From: Lacipirellulaceae bacterium
GTDB lineage: Bacteria; Planctomycetota; Planctomycetia; Pirellulales; Lacipirellulaceae
Direction of reading: 5' to 3'
NCBI GenBank assembly: GCA_040218535.1
Contig: JAVJRG010000012.1
Coordinates: 434,001 to 498,000, forward strand
DNA length: 64,000 nucleotides
The notes under the pieces are model-generated. The model was given only the letters and a program-made list of their open reading frames with translations. It searched no databases and was not told where the DNA came from. Made by a program: the position numbers and the translations under genes. Positions 58,359 through 64,000 of the stretch are shown in pieces (positions within the stretch are counted from its first letter, which is position 1; each line of letters begins with the position of its first letter).

Positions 58359-60428
58359 CTAGAGCGCTTTCGCAGGAACATAGATGCTATCGATTCCCGG
58401 CGAGTAATCGTAGGGTCCACGCGGGCTGAAGTTGTACCCTCGCAGCTTCTTGTTGAACGCGTAGAACGAGTTGCGATAGAACAACCAAGTGTAGGGCTGA
58501 TCGTCCCAGAGCAACTTCTGAATCTCCCCGTAGTGAGCCATCCGTTTGTCGCGATCCAGCTCGCGCTTGGCATCTTCGAAATGCTTGTCGACTTCGGGAT
58601 TCGAGTACCCAGGATAGTTACGGTTCTCGCCAGTTTTCCAGATGTTAGAAGACGTATCAGGATCCGCGCCGGTCCCCCAGCCGTTCATTGAGGCGTCGTA
58701 CTCACGTTTCATCAGCTTATCGGTCATCACAGCAAACTCGGTTGGTTTCACGTGGGCGATGATGCCGATCTGATCGAGACATTCCTTCATCAGCGTTGCC
58801 GTCTGAATGCCCGTGTCGCTTTGGTAAGTCATCAGAGTGAACTCAAACGGCACCAGCTTGTCGCCAAACTTCTTATCGCGAATGCCATCGCCGTCGCTGT
58901 CGTCCCAGCCCGCCTCGTCGAGCAAGTCCTCAGCCTTGTCGAGGTCTTGCGTAATCATTTCGATGCCCTGCCTGGGAAACATCGGCGAGGTGGGATGGTA
59001 GGTCCCCTGCCCGTGTTGGTAGAGCCCGCGGCAGATCGTGTTCAGTAGTTCGTCGTAATCCACGGCATAAGACATTGCCCAGCGAACGCGACGATCTTCG
59101 AAGTAGCGTGTCTCCATGTTCCAGCAGAAGTTGAAGGCTGACCAATCGAGAGCCGTGACTTTCGTGTTCTGTTTGTAAAAATCGTTTCCGTTGGTCTGAC
59201 TTTCCCACTGCTCAGGACGCAGCTCCATCGAATGAATATCACCGGCTTTCTGCGCTAGCAACGCCGTGTTGATATCCGTGATGATCTTCACACGGATTTG
59301 CTTAATGTACGGCTTCTTACGCACTTGTTTACCGTTGTGCATGTAGAAACTTTCGCGTCGCTCAACGACAAACTCTTGCCCGCGTTTCCTACTCTTTAGC
59401 GTATACGCACCAGCAACGACGGGGTTTTTCTCCAACTTGCGATGGTAGCTGCTCTTTTTCATCGAAGGGTCTTCGGCAAGGCTCTTCTCATAGATGTGCT
59501 TCGGGATGACGGGGAAATTCATGTTCCCGGTGTTCGTGGCGAGCGCTTCGTTGTGGAAGTAAACCAAGGTCTGGTCATCGTAGGCGACAATCGCTTTGAT
59601 CTCCTCCGTCCCTTGCCGGACCGCGGGGATGATCAACTCGGGATGATCCGACATGATCACTTTGAAAGAAAACGCTACGTCGTGGGCCGTCAGCGGTTTG
59701 CCGTCGGACCAGGTAAGGTCGTCTCGCAAGACAACCTTGTCCATCATGCCGTCTTTACTGGTCTGCCAAGAAACGAAGTGGCTCGTCGGCAGATACCATT
59801 CAAACCGTCGGTTGAACCCCGGGAAGCTGAGGCCTGTGAAGCCGGCATACTCAAACTCGCTGACCGTCTGCACGAACAACGGATTGGTTGTGCCGATGTC
59901 GCCGATCACTTGCCGTACAAAGGTCTGATCGTAGTCCACCCCGGAGCCATCCGGAGGAGCAAGCTGCCCCAAGGCGGAAAGTATCTTGTCGTTGGCCGCT
60001 TTGGACTTGGGGAAATCGTTCTTTAGTTTGAGGGCCTCGGCCACAGAAACCCTTGGCCCACCTTCTTCGGCTAGTTCCTCACGCAGCGCTTCCTCCGCAT
60101 CGTAGACGGGGCGATCTTGCCAGTCGGCTATCTTGTCGACTTCTTCCAGACTGGGTGGATCGAACGGATTGAGGGCATTACCCAGCTCGAAAGGTTCATC
60201 GGAGTCAGGAATATCGCTATCGGCCGTCTCCTCACTGTCTTGCTCACTTGCTTCCGAGTCCTCTGGGGCCTCGCTTTGCTCTTGCTTCGAATCCTCAGCT
60301 TGTTTCGTCTCGGGGTCTGATTTCGATGAGCAACCGGCAAGGGTTGCTAGCATGAAAAACGCGAGCACCAGAGAAGAAAACAGCGAGGAAATGCGAACGG
60401 ACAGGGCAAAACGGTCAGTCAAAGACAT
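58359..60428 (-). CDS. extracellular solute-binding lipoprotein, family 5 (YejA/OppA-like)
   Basis: 689 residues. Lipoprotein signal LVLAFFMLATLAGC (Cys at about 33). A long acidic Glu/Ser/Asp linker (about 40-85) follows. The binding domain shows DVAFSFKVIMSDHPE, FNFCWNMETRYFEDRRVRWAMSYAVDYDELLNTICRGLY and EYDASMNGWGTGADPDTSSNIWKT. An EF-hand-like DDSDGDGIRDKK loop precedes FEFTLMTYQSDTGIQ. It would capture oligopeptides and hand them to the two permeases downstream. The ATPase must be encoded elsewhere. Confidence 0.9.
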   Translation of the reverse strand: MSLTDRFALSVRISSLFSSLVLAFFMLATLAGCSSKSDPETKQAEDSKQEQSEAPEDSEASEQDSEETADSDIPDSDEPFELGNALNPFDPPSLEEVDKIADWQDRPVYDAEEALREELAEEGGPRVSVAEALKLKNDFPKSKAANDKILSALGQLAPPDGSGVDYDQTFVRQVIGDIGTTNPLFVQTVSEFEYAGFTGLSFPGFNRRFEWYLPTSHFVSWQTSKDGMMDKVVLRDDLTWSDGKPLTAHDVAFSFKVIMSDHPELIIPAVRQGTEEIKAIVAYDDQTLVYFHNEALATNTGNMNFPVIPKHIYEKSLAEDPSMKKSSYHRKLEKNPVVAGAYTLKSRKRGQEFVVERRESFYMHNGKQVRKKPYIKQIRVKIITDINTALLAQKAGDIHSMELRPEQWESQTNGNDFYKQNTKVTALDWSAFNFCWNMETRYFEDRRVRWAMSYAVDYDELLNTICRGLYQHGQGTYHPTSPMFPRQGIEMITQDLDKAEDLLDEAGWDDSDGDGIRDKKFGDKLVPFEFTLMTYQSDTGIQTATLMKECLDQIGIIAHVKPTEFAVMTDKLMKREYDASMNGWGTGADPDTSSNIWKTGENRNYPGYSNPEVDKHFEDAKRELDRDKRMAHYGEIQKLLWDDQPYTWLFYRNSFYAFNKKLRGYNFSPRGPYDYSPGIDSIYVPAKAL

Positions 60429-60825
60429 ATCGACTTCACAGACGGGTGAGAGTGGCGAAGCAAAACAACTTGGCGGCTTTAGGCAGCCACCACAACGAAG
60501 CGCTTAACGTAGTGCAATTGTTCGCTGCGGGTCAATGACAGACTAGAGGATAGAAAACATGAGATTTCTGAATGAAGGCAGCCGCGAGCTAACAGCTCGC
60601 CGGAAGTTTGCTCGAATGCTCAGCCTCAGGAACTGAGTCCATGCGATAGCTGGGGTTCGTCATCTGGGTTAGGAGCTCTTATCCAGGGCACCGATGAGCT
60701 GTTAGCTCGCGGCTATTCACACGTTGCTAGCACTGCAACTTCTGTTGCCGATTTGCTGCCAACGCTGTTATGCTCGCGATCCACTTCTACCCTACCCAAA
60801 TTCCCGCACGGATAGCGAGATTGCC
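60429..60825. promoter_or_regulatory. divergent promoter region with palindromic repeats
   Basis: About 400 bases between the peptide-binding gene and the PVC-type gene. It contains the 29-base palindrome (60576-60604, identical to 21409-21437) and a shorter inverted copy (60691-60713). No ORF was seen. Confidence 0.5.
60576..60713. repeat. dispersed palindromic repeat, copy 2 with inverted copy 3
   Basis: Outer units 60576-60604 and 60691-60713 form an inverted pair, each with GCGAGCTAACAGCTCGC or its complement. Confidence 0.7.
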
Positions 60826-63800
60826 ATGCAGGCGGTTCGGCCCCTCCCCTCTCGATTTCTTACCGCACTGATTCTTTTGAGTGCCATCGTATCGCCAGTT
60901 ATCTCTCAGGAGCAGGCGATAACGACCAAGGCGATTCAGGAAAAACGTGCCGCGGAGCAAAAACAGGAACAGATCGGCTTCGACGCGGAGTGGATCTGGA
61001 CCCCTTCGCAGAAAAAGAACGAAGCCCCGCAAGGCGATTGCTACTTTCGCAAGACCTTCACCGTCGGGGCGCTCGAAGTCGCGGAGATGCAAATCGCCGC
61101 AGACAACGCCTACGAACTGTTCGTCAACGGCGAGCCGGTCGGCAAAGGGACCGACTGGCGAAAGATGGAGGTCCACGACATCAAACCCTTCATGGGCGGC
61201 GGCAATACGCATACCGTCGCGGTGCGCGTCTCCAACACCGATGGTAGCGCTGCCGGCTTAGTTGCTCGAGTATTGATCAAAGAAAAAGCGGGTACCTATA
61301 AAAGCTTCTCCACGGACAACACTTGGAAAACGAGCGTCCGCCGCTTTCAAGGTTGGCGATTAGGAGCGTTCAACGATGCCGATTGGCTCAACGCCGCAAG
61401 CTTCGGACCATTGGGGGCGACCCTGCCTTGGGGTGACGAGGTGGTGATCGCAGGGCAAGGCGCCCGTTTCACGATCGCTTCCGAGTTCGTCGTCGAACGG
61501 CTGATGCGCGACGAAGAGGTCGGCTCGCTGATCGCCATGACCTTTGACTCGCGAGGCAATTTGTACGCTTCGCAAGAAGGGGGTCATCTGCTCAAGCTGA
61601 CCGACGCTGACCGCGACGGCATCCACGACACCGTTACTACCTTCTGTGACAAGCTGATGAACACCCAGGGCATTGTTGCTCTAGGAAGTCGCGTGTTCGC
61701 CGTGGGTAGCGGGCCCGAAGGCCCCGCACTCTACCGCCTGCGCGATGCGGACCGCGACGGCACGGCAGACGAAGTCACCAAGTTGGTCGGCTTCAAAGGT
61801 TCACGTGGTGAACACGGTGCCCACGCGGTACGACTCGGCCCTGATGGTTTGCTCTACGTGGTGATCGGCGACCACGCCCGCGTCGATGCGACGCCCGTGG
61901 GCCGCAGTGCGTATCACAGTTGGTACGAGGGCGATCTTGTACGCCCCCGCTATGAAGACCCACAGGGTCACGCGGTAGGAATCCCTGCCCCCGGCGGAAC
62001 GGTCCTCCGCACCGACGCCAATGGCAGCTTCGTGGAACTGGTCGCCGGTGGGCTGCGTAACTCCTATGACTTTGCCTTCAACGCCGAAGGGGAACTCTTC
62101 ACTTACGATGCCGACATGGAATGGGACCGCGGTGCCCCTTGGTACCGCCCGACACGAATCAACCACGTCACCGCCGGTGCCGAAATGGGCTGGCGGAGCG
62201 GTTGGGCAAAGTGGCCCAAATACTACCTCGATAGTTTGCCCCCCGCCGTGGAACTCGGCGCAGGCTCACCTACTGGCGTGGAGTTTTATGAGCACACCGC
62301 GTTCCCGGAAAAATACCGCGGCGCAATGTTCGGCTGCGATTGGGCGACAGGCAAGATTTACGCGGTAACGTTCCAGCGCGATGGTGCCAGCTACCAAGGC
62401 AAGCAGGAGGTCTTCCTGGAAGGCCGCCCGCTTAACGCCACCGATATTGCCGTGGGGCCTGAGGGAGCACTGTACTTCTGCACGGGAGGTCGCGGTACGG
62501 ATGGCGGGGTTTATCGAGTCCGCTGGGATGCGGAAATTGCTACCGACCAGGACTTGGGAACAGGCATTGAGCGCGCGATTCGCCAGCCGCAGTTCGACGC
62601 CGATTGGGCACGGGGGCGGATTGCCGGGGTGAAACGCAAACTCGGAGCGTCCTGGGGCGAGCAGCTCAACGCCATCGTGGCGAATCCGAATCGCTCGAAT
62701 CGCGACCGCATTCGTGCTGTCGATCTGCTGCTCACTTTCGGCCCACGACCTAGCGACGCTTTGATTGTGCAAATGGCCGACGACCGCGAACCGGAGATCC
62801 GCGCGAAAGCCGCACGGCTGATGTACGCCAGCGACGCCAAACTTGTACGCAGGCGGCTAGAAGAACTACTCGAAGACCGCGATCCGCTGGTGCGACGTTT
62901 AGCTTGCGAATCGCTCATGCGACGCGGCAAACTTCCGGCTGCGGAGTTGGTTCTGCCGTTGCTTTCCGATGATGACCGGTTCGTCGCCTTCGCCGCTAGG
63001 CGTTTGTTGGAGAAGCTGCCCGTTGAAACTTGGGCTCGCGACGTGCTGACGGCACGAGACACGGGCCAGTTCCTGAACGGCTCCGTCGCCCTGCTCACGC
63101 TTGAGCGTCGAGAGGCCACCGCCAAGGCAGTCCTCGCTCGCTGCGAAGACTTACTCGCCCGAGGAGAGCCTTCACTCGACCTGCTGCGTGTCATTCAGCT
63201 CGCTTTGATCCATGGCGAGATCGACCGCAAGGACGTCCCCTCGCTGACGGACGTGATCGCTTCGATTTATCCGACGCGGGAAGCAATGATCGACCGCGAG
63301 CTTGTTCGTTTACTCGTTCATTTGCAATCGCCTGTCGCCGCTCAGAAATTCTCTGCGGAACTCGCACGCGACGATTTGCCCATCCTTGAGAAAACACAAA
63401 TCGCCGCGTATGCCGCTCGACTGCACACCGGCTGGAATCGCGACGCGAAACTCGCGCTGCTGAAATTCTATGAGCAAGCCCGAAGCCTCGAAGGGGGCTA
63501 CAGTGTGAGCGCCTACGTCGAACAGTTTGCTCGCGACTTCTTCACGCAGTTGTCGCTGGCCGAACGTCAGCATCTGCTGGCCAGTGGCGAAAAGTGGCCC
63601 GCCTCTTCGCTTTCCGTGTTGGCTAAGCTACCCAAAGAACCCGGAGCAGAAGTCCTGGAAGTCATTCGCGACCTGGACACACGTGTGGCCCCGCTCTGCA
63701 AGACAAACGACGCCCAACGTCGGTTGCGGGTGGGAATAATCGCTGTGCTTGGCCAAACGACAGACTCGGCTTCGCACGAACACTTGCAGCAGATCTACAT

Positions 63801-64000
63801 GACCGAGCCGAACTACCGCGAAGCGGTCGCCATGAGCCTCACGCAGAACCCCGGGGGCGAAAACTGGTCGTTCCTGGTCGACTCGTTGAAAGTCGTCGAA
63901 GGAGCACCCGCCGAGGAAGTCCTCGACGCCCTCGCCACGGTTCGCCAGCGTCCCAGCGAAGCGAAGCACTATCGATACCTGATTCTCGCAGGGCTTCGTG
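60826..64000 (+). CDS. PVC-type beta-propeller/HEAT-repeat protein (truncated by window end)
   Basis: 1058 codons are visible, with no stop before the window end. A signal peptide (FLTALILLSAIVSPVISQ) precedes a jelly-roll-like domain (about 50-150, EWIWTPSQKKNEAPQGDCYFRKTF..., LFVNGEPVGKGTDWRKMEVHDIKPFM) resembling glycosidase sugar-binding domains. From about 220 comes a six-bladed propeller typical of PVC-type membrane dehydrogenases (LIAMTFDSRGNLYASQEGGHLLKLTDADRDG, VRLGPDGLLYVVIGDHARVD). HEAT-like helical repeats follow (about 620 on, IRAKAARLMYASD, VRRLACESLMRRG). A C-terminal cytochrome c domain is expected but lies beyond the window. Likely periplasmic. Confidence 0.8.
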   Translation, partial: MQAVRPLPSRFLTALILLSAIVSPVISQEQAITTKAIQEKRAAEQKQEQIGFDAEWIWTPSQKKNEAPQGDCYFRKTFTVGALEVAEMQIAADNAYELFVNGEPVGKGTDWRKMEVHDIKPFMGGGNTHTVAVRVSNTDGSAAGLVARVLIKEKAGTYKSFSTDNTWKTSVRRFQGWRLGAFNDADWLNAASFGPLGATLPWGDEVVIAGQGARFTIASEFVVERLMRDEEVGSLIAMTFDSRGNLYASQEGGHLLKLTDADRDGIHDTVTTFCDKLMNTQGIVALGSRVFAVGSGPEGPALYRLRDADRDGTADEVTKLVGFKGSRGEHGAHAVRLGPDGLLYVVIGDHARVDATPVGRSAYHSWYEGDLVRPRYEDPQGHAVGIPAPGGTVLRTDANGSFVELVAGGLRNSYDFAFNAEGELFTYDADMEWDRGAPWYRPTRINHVTAGAEMGWRSGWAKWPKYYLDSLPPAVELGAGSPTGVEFYEHTAFPEKYRGAMFGCDWATGKIYAVTFQRDGASYQGKQEVFLEGRPLNATDIAVGPEGALYFCTGGRGTDGGVYRVRWDAEIATDQDLGTGIERAIRQPQFDADWARGRIAGVKRKLGASWGEQLNAIVANPNRSNRDRIRAVDLLLTFGPRPSDALIVQMADDREPEIRAKAARLMYASDAKLVRRRLEELLEDRDPLVRRLACESLMRRGKLPAAELVLPLLSDDDRFVAFAARRLLEKLPVETWARDVLTARDTGQFLNGSVALLTLERREATAKAVLARCEDLLARGEPSLDLLRVIQLALIHGEIDRKDVPSLTDVIASIYPTREAMIDRELVRLLVHLQSPVAAQKFSAELARDDLPILEKTQIAAYAARLHTGWNRDAKLALLKFYEQARSLEGGYSVSAYVEQFARDFFTQLSLAERQHLLASGEKWPASSLSVLAKLPKEPGAEVLEVIRDLDTRVAPLCKTNDAQRRLRVGIIAVLGQTTDSASHEHLQQIYMTEPNYREAVAMSLTQNPGGENWSFLVDSLKVVEGAPAEEVLDALATVRQRPSEAKHYRYLILAGLR

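Noticed and set aside
59442-60026. 194-codon ORF antisense to the peptide-binding gene
   Set aside because: Shadow of a well-supported family 5 binding protein.
62511-63194. 227-codon minus-strand ORF over the PVC-type gene
   Set aside because: Arg/Ser-rich shadow without a recognisable domain.
1-64000. CRISPR array or prophage
   Set aside because: No regularly spaced repeats and no phage structural genes were seen.

Overview
The window looks like a chromosomal segment of a planctomycete, probably Pirellulales-like. This is inferred from gene content, not from a database search. The content includes a DUF1559 pilin-like protein, PEP-CTERM/dockerin-like secreted proteins, Tat-exported Gfo/Idh/MocA oxidoreductases, a PVC-type beta-propeller/HEAT protein, ECF sigma/anti-sigma pairs, a BlaI/M56 pair and several lineage-type hypothetical proteins. 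Intergenic spaces are littered with inverted repeats. No rRNA, tRNA, CRISPR array, prophage or plasmid backbone was seen.

Layout. 1-5.5 kb: end of an alpha/beta hydrolase, a lipoprotein, a giant flagellin-like protein and a CsrA-response regulator fusion behind a structured leader. 5.5-9.4 kb (minus): sppA, a beta-helix protein, rlmN. 9.6-12.6 kb (plus): an oxidoreductase, a sugar isomerase-like TIM barrel and a RAYT transposase between REP-like palindromes. 12.8-17.2 kb (minus): a PDZ protein and folK-panC-lgt. 17.2-18.2 kb has no recognisable gene but carries an orphan terminator. 18.2-20.1 kb: a HemD-HemE fusion. 20-25.9 kb: hypotheticals, a CDSH protein, an anti-sigma/sigma pair and a cold-shock protein. 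26.3-31.4 kb: a Kelch protein, a PEP-CTERM ORF that reads in frame through a repeat element into a DUF1559 ORF, and another PEP-CTERM-like protein. 31.7 kb: a small hemP. 32-38.3 kb: a CheB-CheR-PAS-kinase-receiver giant, then a response regulator with a histidine kinase split by one in-frame TGA. 38.5-44.4 kb: an M56 peptidase with a SecD-like tail, BlaI, and PEP carboxylase. 44.6-50.4 kb: an oxidoreductase, a leucine-rich-repeat protein, three FliL-like secreted proteins and a hypothetical. 50.4-54.8 kb: an anti-sigma/sigma pair, a stand-alone CsrA, MarR and an EEP-family protein. 54.9-60.4 kb (minus): a YejABE-like peptide importer without its ATPase, and a radical SAM protein. 60.8 kb to the end: a PVC-type protein running off the window.

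Themes. (1) Post-transcriptional control: two CsrA proteins, one fused through a DHp-like helix pair to a receiver and placed next to a flagellin. (2) Several domain fusions: HemD-HemE, Lgt-PDZ, M56-SecD-like, CheB-CheR-kinase. (3) Palindromic repeats that appear to have entered or reshaped coding sequences: four in-frame copies in two genes, a repeat joining two ORFs, and a repeat at the missing start of an anti-sigma gene. Theme 3, together with the local RAYT, and the CsrA fusion are the best candidates for something undescribed.
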